Positions 48,456 to 58,824 of a stretch of DNA of 64,000 nt are shown piece by piece. Numbering within the stretch: the first letter of the stretch is position 1; each line of letters opens with the position of its first letter. This DNA is from JAGVSR01 sp963708775 (GTDB lineage Bacteria > Pseudomonadota > Alphaproteobacteria > Rhizobiales > Hyphomicrobiaceae), in NCBI GenBank assembly GCA_963708775.1, contig CAVPTI010000012.1, positions 62,001-126,000 of the forward strand. Reading direction: 5' to 3'. A model generated the notes under the pieces. The model had not been told where the DNA came from. It was given only the letters and a program-made list of their open reading frames with translations, and did not search any database. Made by a program: the position numbers and the translations under genes.

Positions 48456-49721
48456 ATGATGACCGAAACACCCAAGAGCCAGTTCCTGGCCACACTCACC
48501 GAGCGCGGCTTCATTCATCAGACATCCGATTTCGCCGGCCTCGACAAGCTGGCGAGCGAGGGAAAGATCGTCGCCTACGTCGGATATGATTGCACCGCCC
48601 CCTCGCTGCACATCGGGCATCTCTTATCGATCATGATCCTGCACTGGTTGCAGCAGACGGGGGCCGGCAAACCACTCACCCTGATGGGCGGCGGCACCAC
48701 GCGCATCGGCGATCCCTCAGGCCGCGACGAGACGCGCCAGCTGCGCTCCATTGAGGAGATCGACGCGAACAAGGACAGCATCAAGCAAGTCTTCGCCAAA
48801 TTCTTGAAGTTCGGCGACGGCGCGACCGATGCGATCATGCTCGACAATGCCGAGTGGCTGGCGCCTCTGAACTACATCGAATTCCTGCGCGACGTCGGCC
48901 GCCACTTCTCGGTCAACCGCATGCTCACGATGGATTCCGCCAAGCTCCGCCTCGACCGCGAGCAGGAACTGTCGTTTATCGAATTCAATTACATGCTGCT
49001 CCAGGCCTACGACTTCGTCGAACTCGCGCGCCGCTATGGCTGCAATACGCAGATGGGCGGCTCCGACCAATGGGGCAACATCGTCACTGGAATTGATCTC
49101 GGCCGCCGCATGGGGGTCAAGCATCAACTCCACGCGCTCACCTGTCCCCTGCTCACCACCGCTTCGGGCGCCAAGATGGGTAAGACCGCCAGCGGCGCCG
49201 TCTGGCTCAATGACGCGCAACTCCCCGCCTACGATTATTGGCAGTTTTGGCGCAATACCGAAGACGCCGACGTCGCCCGCTTCCTGAAGCTCTTCACGCT
49301 GCTGCCCATTGCTGAGATCGATCGTCTCGCAGCGCTTGGCGGCGCGGAAATCAACGAAGCAAAGAAGATCCTCGCGACGGAGGCAACCGCGCTCGTGCAC
49401 GGCCGTGACAAGGCGCTGGCAGTCGCTGAAACAGCGCGCAAAACCTTCGAAGAAGGCGCCTTCGCCACTGACCTGCCAACTGTCACCGTGGCTGCGTCTG
49501 AACTGGCGGCCGGCATCGGTGTTCTCAACGCCTTCGTCACCGCAGGCCTGGTGAAATCGAACGGCGAGGCCCGTCGCCAAATTCAAGGCGGCGGCCTGAG
49601 GATCAATGACGCCGCCGTTATGGACGAGAAAGCGCAACTTTCAGATCGCGATCTCACCAGCGATGGCGTCGTCAAGCTTTCGCTCGGCAAGAAGAAGCAC
49701 GTCCTCTTGAAGCCGGTTTGA
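48456..49721 (+). CDS. tyrS: Tyrosyl-tRNA synthetase
   Basis: Charges tRNA-Tyr. The 421-aa class I synthetase has the HIGH-type motif in APSLHIGHLLSIMI (about residues 45-58), the tyrosine-binding QMGGSDQWGNI, and a KMSKS-type loop GAKMGKTASGAVWL. A C-terminal S4-like RNA-binding segment (KSNGEARRQIQGGGLRIND) follows. The ATG at 48456 is followed directly by a second ATG. Divergent from anmK by 107 bp. Confidence 0.95.
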   Translation: MMTETPKSQFLATLTERGFIHQTSDFAGLDKLASEGKIVAYVGYDCTAPSLHIGHLLSIMILHWLQQTGAGKPLTLMGGGTTRIGDPSGRDETRQLRSIEEIDANKDSIKQVFAKFLKFGDGATDAIMLDNAEWLAPLNYIEFLRDVGRHFSVNRMLTMDSAKLRLDREQELSFIEFNYMLLQAYDFVELARRYGCNTQMGGSDQWGNIVTGIDLGRRMGVKHQLHALTCPLLTTASGAKMGKTASGAVWLNDAQLPAYDYWQFWRNTEDADVARFLKLFTLLPIAEIDRLAALGGAEINEAKKILATEATALVHGRDKALAVAETARKTFEEGAFATDLPTVTVAASELAAGIGVLNAFVTAGLVKSNGEARRQIQGGGLRINDAAVMDEKAQLSDRDLTSDGVVKLSLGKKKHVLLKPV

Positions 49722-49734
49722 ACGGGAACGGCCT

Positions 49735-52700
49735 CTAGTTCTTCTTTGACGGAACGACAGTATCCGACGACCACCCATCGACCGTCTCCGGTGCCTCATA
49801 GGCTCCGCCCGAGCTTGAGGCACGCACGCGCTTGTTCACCGGCATATCTCCGGACGACGGGGCACGCGGTTGCACGTTGGTATTCGGGTTCGTCATCTGG
49901 AACATTTCACGGAAGATGCCAGGCGCCACGAGCGACAGCGGATTGACCACGACGGACGGGTTAGCCATCGACCCCTGCACCGCAAACGTGATGCCAAAGA
50001 TGCCTTCCCCTCGCGGACCGCTCAAAATCTGGCCGAGCACGGGAATGCCGCCGAGCGCGTTATTCAGACCCTGCAAAGGAATATACGTGCCGCCGAGGTT
50101 CACCTTCTGCGTCGTGTAGTCCACCTTGCCGCGCAGCGTTGCGCCAAGCAGCGGTCCGCGCAGATAGCTGTCGTCGATGGCGAACTGGCCATAGCCGGCG
50201 TTGAACGGCAGCCGCATCCGATCGAACTCAAACACCTCGCGCACGACCTTGCGTTGTCCATAGGTCGTCGCACCGATCGCCGGGCCGTCGCCCGCCGCGC
50301 TCGAAACGACCTCAGACACAATCGGGTCCCCGAGCACTTTGAAGTCCTCTATGATGAGAACACCGGCCGTCTGCGCGGCATCCTCACCGTCGAGGAAGAG
50401 ATCGATGCGCCCACGCCCCCCCTGCATGTTCGGATAAAAACCGACCAGCCGCAGCGATTGTCCAGCATCCGTCGTGTCCGCGATAATCTTCCGCTTGCCG
50501 TTAGGCTCAGTCTGCAGAATGGCGATCAGCGCCTTTCCACCATCGAGTTTACCGCGCGCATCGAGCGCCGTCAGTTCATCGCCCCGTTTCGACAACCGCA
50601 TGGAGAAGTTGCGCAGGTTGGCATCAGAAAACCCAAGCACCGTATCGAAGTTGGCGGTGACATCTACGCCTGTCTTCTTGGCGGCGATCTTCTGCGAAGC
50701 CGGAGCACCCGACGTAAAGAGCGAACGAAAAAAATCCTTGCCGTCGAACGTCGTGCCCGTTGCGCGCACGTCCATGATATCGCGCGGCCCACGTTTGCCG
50801 CTGACATGAAGCCGCGACACTGTATTGAGCGATACCGCCGGGAAATCGAATTCCTGCAATTTCTGATCTGCCGAAAGACCGATCCAGCCTTCCGCGGCGA
50901 TCGCATCACCGCTGACCTTGAAATTCCTGAGCTCTGTCTTGTGTACCGTCCCCGCGACAATATCGAATTCCAGCTTGGCCGGACGATTGCGGGGTTTCTT
51001 CCATGCCAGCGGCGAAATCGAAAAATCAGCCGGCGTGAGATCAGCTGTCACTTTGACGATCGACGTGTTTGCATCGTTCGCTGCGATTGCCACGGAGACG
51101 GGAACGTCACCGTCGATAAAGTCGCTCACATCTATGCCCAACTGACGCCGGTCGGAATTGTCGAGCGTCGCCGTCAGCGTAAGCGGCGATGTGACCGCCG
51201 GTGATCCAGCAGGGCTCTGCCGACGCCAGTCGACCTTCGCCAGAACGCCGTTGAGAATAAGCTCTCCCTTAGCCGCGGCATCGTTGGCGCCGAGCACGAC
51301 GTCGACAGCACCGCTTTGAATATTGATGATCCCGATCTTCTCCGTCGATTTCACGTCCGAAATCTTGGCCTTCCCCGTGATCACGACCGTGTCGGCCTCG
51401 ATTTCCGGTAGAAGTGGAAGGCGGATCACGAACTCGCCATCAAGCTTGCCCTGTATCTTGTCAGGCGGCACGGCCAGACCATCGGTCTTCATGAGCTGCA
51501 GTTGCTGCACCGCCGTGAGAGCGGATCCAAGCGGCGCCTGCGTCTTGAACGCGAGTTCAGCCTCGGCGATCGGCGCATCAATGTCCCCGACGCTGAAGCG
51601 ACCCTGCTTCAGAGACACGCCCGTTTGGGGTCCTGTGGTCAACGTGGCGTCAGGGGTCGTGATTTCGAGTGCCTGGTCCCGAACCGTCACGGCAACAACT
51701 GCCGACAGATAACGGTGGCCCTCCTCGAACCGGCTGCAGTGTCACGCTCTCCCCGGTCAGATCGAGAGAGAAGCTCTCCGGTAATCCCTTGCGCCCCTTA
51801 TGTGCCTCAGGTGGCGCGAAAGCCCCGCTTGCAAAGCGGATCGTGCCGGCCCGAAGAATACCGGAGGTAAGATGGTCGCCAAACCATTGCCGCGCACGCG
51901 GCGCCATCATGCGCGGCCAAAGCGCCTTGACGACATTCCCGTTAGCCGGCCCGAACCGCCCATCAATCCTCGCGCCCGCGGTTGCACCGTCACCGGCCAC
52001 AACGTCTCCGGCCAGCACCATGCTGCCGCCGCCGGCCTCCACCGATACGTTGGCGAACTCAATACGATTGGCGTCCGGAACGTACCTGCCTGATAGCAGT
52101 GAAATTATCGAGCTTGACCGGCGCAACCTTGAATTCTTCCGCGGCAAGCGACCCGGTAACGCTTCGAATATCAAACGCCCAATTCGAGTTGTTCGCCACC
52201 TCTGCCTCGTGCAACACGACGCCCGTGAGGCTGACGGAGCTTTCTCCCCAGCGCACTGTGGATGGCGCTAGTGTCAGACGTTCGGTAGCCGCGTCGTAGT
52301 TGAAGTTGAAAAGCCCCGCGTCGATCAGCATCGGCGCCGCCATGGCCGGGCCGAAGTCGATCAAGCCGCGGCTGACCTCGACTGCGATGTCTGCGCCGTT
52401 CAGTTCACCGGAGGTCTTGAACCGGATTGCCGCGTCTGCTGCTGTGGGCAATTCGAGTGAACGGAGCAGGGCAAGATTGGGAAAAGCTCGGCCCAGCACC
52501 GCCGGCACCAGATCGCGCACGGACGCCTTTAGCGTCAGCGTTTCCGTCTTGTCGGAATCCTCAGTCAGCAGCGACAACGACCATGGACCGCGCTCACTTT
52601 CGATGCGTGCCGCCACCGAGATGACACTATGGCGCCGCTTGTGATCGAGATCGACCGAGAGTTCGTCCACCTTCCAACTGCTCCGGTGGCCTTCGTAATC

Positions 52701-53462
52701 GACGTCAACGATCGCATTCCGGAAACCAATCTGGGAGAGGCTGGTACTGGCATCGCGCTGCTGCCGCGCTCTTGCGGTATATTCCGAAACGACCCGAGCT
52801 AGATCGAGCCGGCGCAGCACGCTCGGCACCGCGGCCGACGACGCAGGTTCTGCAGCCGGCTCAACCGAAAGGCCGGATTTGGCCTCGGGTTCCGGTGGGG
52901 TTGTGCCCCCGCTCAAGGGCGTTTCCGTAAAACTCAACGCCAGGCCATCACGCGCGGTATAGCTGACCGAAACCCGCGGCTCGATGAGTTCGATCCGGGT
53001 CGGCTGAACATCCAGCATCGCCAGCCGCGCCAGATCCATCCCGACCGCTGCCACCGGCGCCGAGGCAACGACGCTTCCGTCCTCTTCGAACAATCGCAGG
53101 TTGACGAGCTGGAATTCGATCGCGCCTGTTGGGCCGCGCCGCAGCAGCGCGTCGTCCACCTTCGCCGACAGCCCGCGCAATCCCGCTGAGATCCCACGTT
53201 CGATCGGCCCCGACATAACCTTGAGAGATACGGGCCCCTGCAATAGCCGAACGTACATAACGACGACGGCAAGCGCGGAAAGCAGTACGATGGGCGAGAG
53301 CCAGAGTAGCACACGCCCTGCTATCCGCAGGCCAAGGGGCAGCCGCTCGATTTCGGACCATCGTTGGGAACCAGCCATGGGAGGCGTGACATTGCCCCGG
53401 CCACGCCCCGTGCGCGGGGCACCGGTTCGCGATCCAGGCTCCGTCCGTATCGGCCTTTCCAC
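49735..53462 (-). CDS. YhdP-like AsmA-superfamily envelope protein (two frameshifts)
   Basis: A very large protein (about 1241 aa) with an N-terminal anchor (VLLWLSPIVLLSALAVVVMY, about 50-69) and a long repeat-rich periplasmic part of the DUF3971/AsmA-C kind. These proteins are thought to move phospholipid between the membranes. Two extra bases (near 52100 and 51698) break it into three frames. Correcting them joins KLDNF to LLSGRYVPDANRIEF, and LSV to AVVAVTVRDQALEI. The C-terminal part keeps GKVDYTTQKVNLGGTYIPLQ and the NPLSLVAPGIFREMF end. The start may be GTG 53462 or ATG 53378. Length matches YhdP of E. coli. Confidence 0.85.
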
Positions 53463-53677
53463 CCCTATGGATCCCCCCTCGCGGCCCGCAGAGACTTCAA
53501 AGACGACCAGCCGTTCGCCGCAAGGCCATCCCCGCGGCTGTGTCTGCCGACGCCACTCAAAGTCTCGATAGCTCGCGGAAAAACTCGCCGAATCAACTGT
53601 CTCTTGAACCGAGATCGGCTAAGTTCCGTTCAATCGCAAGTGCACGTGCAAAAGCGACAAAAGAAAGGCATGCTTCT

Positions 53678-54145
53678 ATGCTCAAAGAAGGCGCGAAAGC
53701 TCCCGATTTTCAACTTCCCGCCGATGACGGTTCAGTCGTCAAGCTGTCAAAATTGAAGGGCCAGGCAGTCGTCCTCTATTTCTATCCAAAGGACGACACA
53801 TCGGGCTGCACGCGCGAGGCAAAGGACTTCACCGATCTCGCCCCGGACTTCACCGAAGCCGGCGCTGTGATCTACGGCGTTTCTCCCGACAGCGTGAAGA
53901 GCCACGACAAGTTTCGCTGCAAGTACGATCTTGCCGTTCGCCTGCTTTCAGATGAGGAAAAAGAGGTGGCAACCGCTTACGGTGTGTGGGTGGAAAAATC
54001 AATGTACGGGAAGAAATACATGGGCGTGGAGCGCTCCACCTTCCTGATCGATCCCAAGGGCAAGATTGCGAAAATCTGGCGCAAAGTTAGTGTGCCGGGC
54101 CATGCGGAGGATGTGCTGGCGGCGGCAAAAACTTTCAAAAGCTGA
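53678..54145 (+). CDS. bcp: Thioredoxin-dependent thiol peroxidase, BCP/PrxQ family
   Basis: Reduces hydroperoxides. The 155-aa peroxiredoxin has YFYPKDDTSGCTREAKDFTD with the peroxidatic Cys (about residue 47) and the Arg in GVERSTFLIDPKG. The position five residues after the Cys, where many BCPs have the resolving Cys, is not a cysteine; the only other Cys is in KFRCKYD, so the mechanism may be atypical-2-Cys or 1-Cys. The ATG is preceded by GAAAGG. Confidence 0.92.
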   Translation: MLKEGAKAPDFQLPADDGSVVKLSKLKGQAVVLYFYPKDDTSGCTREAKDFTDLAPDFTEAGAVIYGVSPDSVKSHDKFRCKYDLAVRLLSDEEKEVATAYGVWVEKSMYGKKYMGVERSTFLIDPKGKIAKIWRKVSVPGHAEDVLAAAKTFKS

Positions 54146-54398
54146 CCACCCGCCCGGACGGCAGCCGCAAAGACAGGCAACGCTCGCTCAAGGTGCAGGC
54201 ATCTGCCCTAAGTCCTTGCACTGCGTCATAGAACGCAAGCACCTCCGCTCACAATCATGATAGGCCGATAACAAGGCCGTGAAACGCGCGGATGCGGTTG
54301 ACGGAAGCGATGGGCGGACGGATCGTCGTCATAATGATGCGCCCATTGCATCTTAGGGGTTGCCATTCGGGGCCGCGTGGAGATGAGGGAGATGTTCG

Positions 54399-54956
54399 AT
54401 GTTGCCGAATTTTCGTAAGCCGGACAGCGATGCCAAGTCAGGATTTGTGACCGCGAACCAGCCACCGATCCTGCCACATAGCGGTTCATCGGCTACCCGC
54501 CCCATTGGAACATCTCTGCGCAGTTCGGAACGCGGCGCACCATCCATTATCGGCCCCGAACTCCAAATCACCGGCAACCTCGTCTCGCGCGGTGAGGTTC
54601 AAATCGAGGGCGAAATCAACGGGGACATCCATGGCTCCCACGTACTCGTCGGCGAACGCGCAATGGTCACTGGAGGCATCGTTGCCGACGAGGTGGTCGT
54701 TCGTGGACACGTGATGGGCTCTGTACGCGGCAAACGCGTCCTTCTCCAATCGACGAGCCGCGTCGAAGGTGACGTCTACCACCTGACGCTGGCCATCGAG
54801 CAAGGCGCCTACTTCGAAGGTAAGTCGCGCCGCACTGAAGACCCGACGGCGGGCTTCGGTTTGCCTGACCGCGCGCAGCAGCGCCCTGAACCCGTTCTGG
54901 AAACGTCCGCTCCTGTTGTAGAGCCGCCTGCGGAACCGCCCACCGAAGCGGAGTAA
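54399..54956 (+). CDS. Bactofilin-family cytoskeletal protein
   Basis: The 185-aa protein has a central DUF583 beta-helix: SIIGPELQITGNLVSRGEVQ, then IEGEINGDIHGSHVLVGERA and VVRGHVMGSVRGKRVLL. It is flanked by disordered, Pro/Ser-rich N- and C-termini. Bactofilins polymerise without nucleotide and organise cell-wall or stalk machinery. The C-terminal tail is Pro/Glu-rich. It is probably transcribed alone. No M23 peptidase gene, a frequent partner, is next to it. Confidence 0.9.
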   Translation: MLPNFRKPDSDAKSGFVTANQPPILPHSGSSATRPIGTSLRSSERGAPSIIGPELQITGNLVSRGEVQIEGEINGDIHGSHVLVGERAMVTGGIVADEVVVRGHVMGSVRGKRVLLQSTSRVEGDVYHLTLAIEQGAYFEGKSRRTEDPTAGFGLPDRAQQRPEPVLETSAPVVEPPAEPPTEAE

Positions 54957-55162
54957 ACAAGCGCCGAATACGAGCCTGGGCGACCGGCCGAAAAACCTGC
55001 CGGCGAAGCGTGCGCGCGAGGTCAAGCCGCAGGCTTGCATACCTGATTCGCACTTTGTTCCAAGTCGTTTGTTCTACTTATGAGCGCCTGTGGATAAGTG
55101 ACGGAACATTCCGCTATTCTTGTTTAAAATCAGAGGCTGAGAATCAAAACAAGGCGTGTTGA

Positions 55163-56278
55163 TTGCTGTTGGATTTCCAAACGATTGTCGTTGGCGGCGG
55201 GATCGTAGGATTAGCAGCCGCAGATGCCTCTGCGGCCAGCGGCGATACGCTCATCATCGAGCGGCACGGGCGTCTCGGACAGGAGACCACTGCCCGCAGT
55301 AGCGAGGTCATACACGCGGGCCTCTACTATCCAAAAGGGTCTTTGAAAGCCCGGCTCTGCGTTCAAGGCCGGCAGCTGCTACAAGCCTTCTGCGCCGAAG
55401 CCGGCGTCCCCTACCTCGCCCTCGGCAAATTGGTGGTCGCATCCACCCCGGACGAGGTTCCCAGACTGGAAGCTCTTGCCGTCCAGGCCCACACCAACGG
55501 TGTTACCGATGTTCGCCTCGTGTCAGCCGCCCACGCCCAGGACATGGAACCCGAACTCACGTGCTGCGCCGCTCTGTTCTCTCCCTCGACAGCTGTCATT
55601 GACAGTACGGGATTGATGCTGGCACTCGAAGCCCGCTTCATCGACCAGGGTGGCACTGTCGCCACCGCAACCACTGTCGTCGCAATCGAGCGGCTGAACC
55701 CCGGGTTCCGCGTCATCACGGTCAGCCACGGATGCGAAGCCGCGGTGACGTGCCGCCACCTCGTCCTCGCCGGTGGCCTCAGCGCATCGACTGTCGCGCA
55801 GCTGATCACACCGCCGCTCCAGCGCGTGCCCGTCACAAAATTCGCTAAGGGGCACTACTACGCGCTCACCGGCCCGCGTCCTTTTTCTCGGCTCATCTAT
55901 CCCATGCCGACCAGTGCAGGCCTCGGAATTCACTACACACTCACGACCGCCGGGGACGCTAAGTTCGGTCCAGACGTCCACTGGTGCGAAAATCCTTCTC
56001 TCCAGTTCGACGATCCGGATGGCAGCCGCCATCGCGCATTCGTGGATGCGGTCCGCCGCTACTGGCCTGCAATCGACGGTGAAAGGCTGGTGCCCGCCTA
56101 CGCCGGTGTCCGCCCGAAACTCGTCACGTCAGGGGCACAGGATTTTGCGATTGAAGGAGCCGCGCACCACGGCTGCGACGGACTTATCGCACTCTACGGC
56201 ATCGAAAGTCCGGGATTGACCGCGAGCCTCGCCATCGGCCGCATGATCGCCGACCAACTGCACACCGTGGCCGCATGA
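55163..56278 (+). CDS. FAD-dependent oxidoreductase, L-2-hydroxyglutarate oxidase (LhgO)-like
   Basis: The 371-aa DAO-fold flavoenzyme has the dinucleotide motif VVGGGIVGLAAADASAASGD (about residues 8-27), RHGRLGQETTARSSEVIHAG and YPKGSLKARLCVQGRQLL, the pattern of LhgO-type enzymes. KFAKGHYYALTG and GIHYTLTTAGDAKFGPD follow. Oxidation of L-2-hydroxyglutarate is the best guess by family; the substrate is not proven. The start is TTG with AAGG 9 bases upstream. Confidence 0.85.
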   Translation: MLLDFQTIVVGGGIVGLAAADASAASGDTLIIERHGRLGQETTARSSEVIHAGLYYPKGSLKARLCVQGRQLLQAFCAEAGVPYLALGKLVVASTPDEVPRLEALAVQAHTNGVTDVRLVSAAHAQDMEPELTCCAALFSPSTAVIDSTGLMLALEARFIDQGGTVATATTVVAIERLNPGFRVITVSHGCEAAVTCRHLVLAGGLSASTVAQLITPPLQRVPVTKFAKGHYYALTGPRPFSRLIYPMPTSAGLGIHYTLTTAGDAKFGPDVHWCENPSLQFDDPDGSRHRAFVDAVRRYWPAIDGERLVPAYAGVRPKLVTSGAQDFAIEGAAHHGCDGLIALYGIESPGLTASLAIGRMIADQLHTVAA

Positions 56279-56290
56279 GCTGGAGGCTAC

Positions 56291-56872
56291 TCACCTCAGG
56301 TCTCGCACGAGCATCACGATCTCCCGCCCGTTCCAGATGACAGATCCCGCTTCCGTAAACCTCGCCCTTTCATAAAAGCCGACATTGCGCATTCCGCGAC
56401 CTGTGAACAGATGCACGCCCGGAACGCTCAACCCCTGCACATGCTGACAGAACGCTTCTACGAGCGCGCGTCCGACACCTCGTCCCTGCCAAGACGAAGC
56501 AAGATTGACGTGGAGGTGCGCTGGATACCGCGCCGTCAGATGCGATAGCGCTTTGAAGTATTCCAGATCGCCGAAACGTACGGCAAGAGCCGGATCTTCA
56601 AGCGAACCCACGAGATAACCTGCGAGTGTTTCGCCGGGTGATCCCGCACCCGTCAAAGCTAGAAACGCATGCTGCGCATCATGCGTGAGATATCGCCCCA
56701 GCCACCGCTCGCGGAAAGCAGCGCGATCTTCGCTGGAGGCGAACGTCTTCGTCCCGCTCGCTTCGAAGAAGACTGCGTCGAGTTGCGCCGTGAGCGAACC
56801 GGCACGCGGCCGCGCCAAAAAAGGTTCTATGGCAGGCACACCGGGTGGGCATTTGATTTTGTTGTCAGTCAA
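56291..56872 (-). CDS. GNAT-family N-acetyltransferase
   Basis: The product is 193 aa. The acetyl-CoA loop WQGRGVGRALVEAF (about 130-143) and the late GMRNVGFYERARF segment define a GNAT domain. The N-terminal 60 residues are less conserved. The TTG start at 56872 is supported by GGAG about 9 bases upstream. The acceptor substrate is unknown. It is convergent with the flavoenzyme gene (12 bp between stops). Confidence 0.82.
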   Translation of the reverse strand: MTDNKIKCPPGVPAIEPFLARPRAGSLTAQLDAVFFEASGTKTFASSEDRAAFRERWLGRYLTHDAQHAFLALTGAGSPGETLAGYLVGSLEDPALAVRFGDLEYFKALSHLTARYPAHLHVNLASSWQGRGVGRALVEAFCQHVQGLSVPGVHLFTGRGMRNVGFYERARFTEAGSVIWNGREIVMLVRDLR

Positions 56873-56907
56873 CGCGGATGCTCCGATCGGTGCATCACGC
56901 TAGCCCG

Positions 56908-57375
56908 TCAGGGCGTACACTTCCAGCCGGTGCAAAAGCTCAGCGGCAGTGTGAGGTAGGCCCTGTTCTGCTTCTGCGCAGGGTTCTTTTCAGGTGGAAT
57001 ACCAGCCTCGTCAGGTGATTTCGGCAGCGGTAGACCATCGTCGACCATAGCCGCGCCCTCAGCGGGGCGCGTCACCGGCTTCCAGCTATCGTCCGCGGTG
57101 TCCGTACGCACTGCTTCCAAATCATCCGGCATTTCGCGAATGCTGGCTGATGGTGGCGTTTGCGCTGGAAGGCCATCGTCTTCGATCTCGACGTCCATCG
57201 GTTCGACCGGTGCCGGCGGAGGTGGCTCCGGCTGCAGCCAGGCAAAGACTTGTGGACCGGCGGGTTGTTTGGAACTGGAGCAGGCGCCAAGCAGCGCTGC
57301 CAAAAAGAGGGCGAGCACGGGCTGCAAAAGCGCAGTGCGTGGCGCGCGAGCCTTCGCGCGATACGACGCAAACAT
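56908..57375 (-). CDS. Proline-rich lipoprotein of unknown function
   Basis: The product is about 155 aa. The signal peptide ends in a lipobox (LAALLGAC), so Cys is the lipidated residue. The mature part is Pro/Glu/Asp-rich (WLQPEPPPPAPVEPMDVEIE) with a short conserved-looking end (RAYLTLPLSFCTGWKCTP) holding two Cys. No domain is recognised. The start ATG 57375 is chosen over the upstream TTG. It probably forms an independent transcript. Confidence 0.6.
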   Translation of the reverse strand: MFASYRAKARAPRTALLQPVLALFLAALLGACSSSKQPAGPQVFAWLQPEPPPPAPVEPMDVEIEDDGLPAQTPPSASIREMPDDLEAVRTDTADDSWKPVTRPAEGAAMVDDGLPLPKSPDEAGIPPEKNPAQKQNRAYLTLPLSFCTGWKCTP

Positions 57376-57466
57376 GAGACGCAAACCTCTGGCAGTACGC
57401 AGACTATGCCGGAGGATGGCAGCGGCGGGTTAAAGCACTCCTAACGGCTGTTTCACCTCCGACCCT

Positions 57467-58105
57467 TTAGCGCGGCGCTGCCAAGAGCCCGCTTCCCGCA
57501 AGTCCGTTGAAGGCCGCCTGCACCGCAATCGCGGCCAGCAGAATGCCGAAAACCCGCATCATGACGCGCTGCGCAGTGACGCCCAGCGCCCGTGACAACT
57601 CGTTCGAGAGCAGCAGCAGCAGAAGCGTCAGTGCCATTACGGCCGCCAGCGCTGCCACCACACCTGCATAGCGGATCGGATCGGCGTGTGTTCCTGCCGC
57701 CATAAGGATCACTGCGCTCATCGCTCCAGGCCCCGCCAGCAACGGCGTCGCGATAGGAAAGATCGCAATGTCCTCTTTTTCGTGGGCTTCCTCATCCTCG
57801 ATCGGCGTCAATTTGAAAGCGCTGGTCGGGCGGGCAAAGATCATGTCGAGTGCGATGACGAGCAGGATGATGCCACCTGCCGTCTGCAACGCCGGGATAC
57901 CGACACCGAGCTGCTGCAGAAGCGGTCCCCCTGCAAACAGCGCACCGAACAAGATGATCGACGCGATACCGACCGCGCGCAGCGAAATCCGCGTGCGCTC
58001 CGCACGCTCCATCTGCGGCGTCAAAGCCGCAAAGATGACGGCCGCCTCGATCGGGCCGATGGTCGCGAAAAAGGTCGTAAAGCCTGTAAAAAACGATGAC
58101 AGCAT
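57467..58105 (-). CDS. MarC-family integral membrane protein
   Basis: The 212-aa protein has about six hydrophobic helices (FTTFFATIGPIEAAVIFAAL, GIASIILFGALFAGGPLLQQ, LQTAGGIILLVIALDMIFA, ATPLLAGPGAMSAVILMA, LAAVMALTLLLLLLSNEL, MRVFGILLAAIAVQAAFNG) and the GPGAMS motif, typical of MarC/NAAT proteins. The once-supposed role in multidrug resistance was not upheld, so no transport substrate is claimed. It lies 27 bp downstream of idi. Confidence 0.88.
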   Translation of the reverse strand: MLSSFFTGFTTFFATIGPIEAAVIFAALTPQMERAERTRISLRAVGIASIILFGALFAGGPLLQQLGVGIPALQTAGGIILLVIALDMIFARPTSAFKLTPIEDEEAHEKEDIAIFPIATPLLAGPGAMSAVILMAAGTHADPIRYAGVVAALAAVMALTLLLLLLSNELSRALGVTAQRVMMRVFGILLAAIAVQAAFNGLAGSGLLAAPR

Positions 58106-58132
58106 AAGTCTAGATAAGCACCAGTGCAGCCA

Positions 58133-58681
58133 TTAGGAAGCCGCGAGCGGCCGATTGAGGGGCCAGCCTGCACGCATGTACTTCACGAACCACGCTGTGA
58201 AAATCTCCGGCGTCTCGTCGAACGCCGCAAGCAGCGCTTCCGGTGTCATCCAGCGGATATCGCAAACCTCGTCCGGATTGAGCGCCATTTCACCGTCGAA
58301 CGTGCCGCGGAACACATGCACGTATTCGTGCTCGACCAGCCCCTGATCGAGTTCCGCCCGATACGTGATCGTTCCAAATTCCTCCAGCGGACAAGTAAAC
58401 CCCATCTCTTCACCAAGACGGCGCGCCGCAGCACGGTCCACACCCTCACTGGGGCGCGGATGACCGCAGCAGGCATTGGTCCACAAACCACCCGAGTGAT
58501 ACTTGCCCAGTGCCCGGCGCTGAAGCAACACTTCGCCCGCCGAGTTCCAGATGATGACCGAGAAGGCCCGGTGCAGCGCGCCGTCACGGTGAGCCGCCAT
58601 TTTACCGGCCGTTCCAGTCTGCCGATTATCGGCATCGACCAGCACGACCTCTTCCGTCTCCGGCCGCTCATCGAGTTGCAT
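58133..58681 (-). CDS. idi: Isopentenyl-diphosphate delta-isomerase, type I
   Basis: Interconverts IPP and DMAPP for isoprenoid synthesis. The 182-aa Nudix-fold protein has HRAFSVIIWNSAGEVLLQRR, the catalytic Cys in WTNACCGHP and the acid in VEHEYVHVF. RRLGEEMGF is the Nudix-like helix. The start MQLDERPETEEV at 58681 fits the family. It is cotranscribed with marC and divergent from the LysR gene. Confidence 0.92.
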   Translation of the reverse strand: MQLDERPETEEVVLVDADNRQTGTAGKMAAHRDGALHRAFSVIIWNSAGEVLLQRRALGKYHSGGLWTNACCGHPRPSEGVDRAAARRLGEEMGFTCPLEEFGTITYRAELDQGLVEHEYVHVFRGTFDGEMALNPDEVCDIRWMTPEALLAAFDETPEIFTAWFVKYMRAGWPLNRPLAAS

Positions 58682-58824
58682 CGATCGTCCCCAGGGTGCG
58701 TAACCAAATCTGGTCCCAAGCTTGGACCTACAGCGCCCCGCCTGCAAGCCGGACCTTCGCCACAAGCTGTCGAGACGCTGCGAAAGCAGCTATAGATCGC
58801 CTGAGTTCAGTGAAAAGCCCTCAG

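Noticed and set aside
55089..55097. Exact DnaA-box 9-mer TGTGGATAA in an AT-rich gap before the flavoenzyme gene, a possible replication origin
   Set aside because: It is a single box with no cluster and no dnaA, parA/B or hemE nearby; one 9-mer is expected by chance at this scale.
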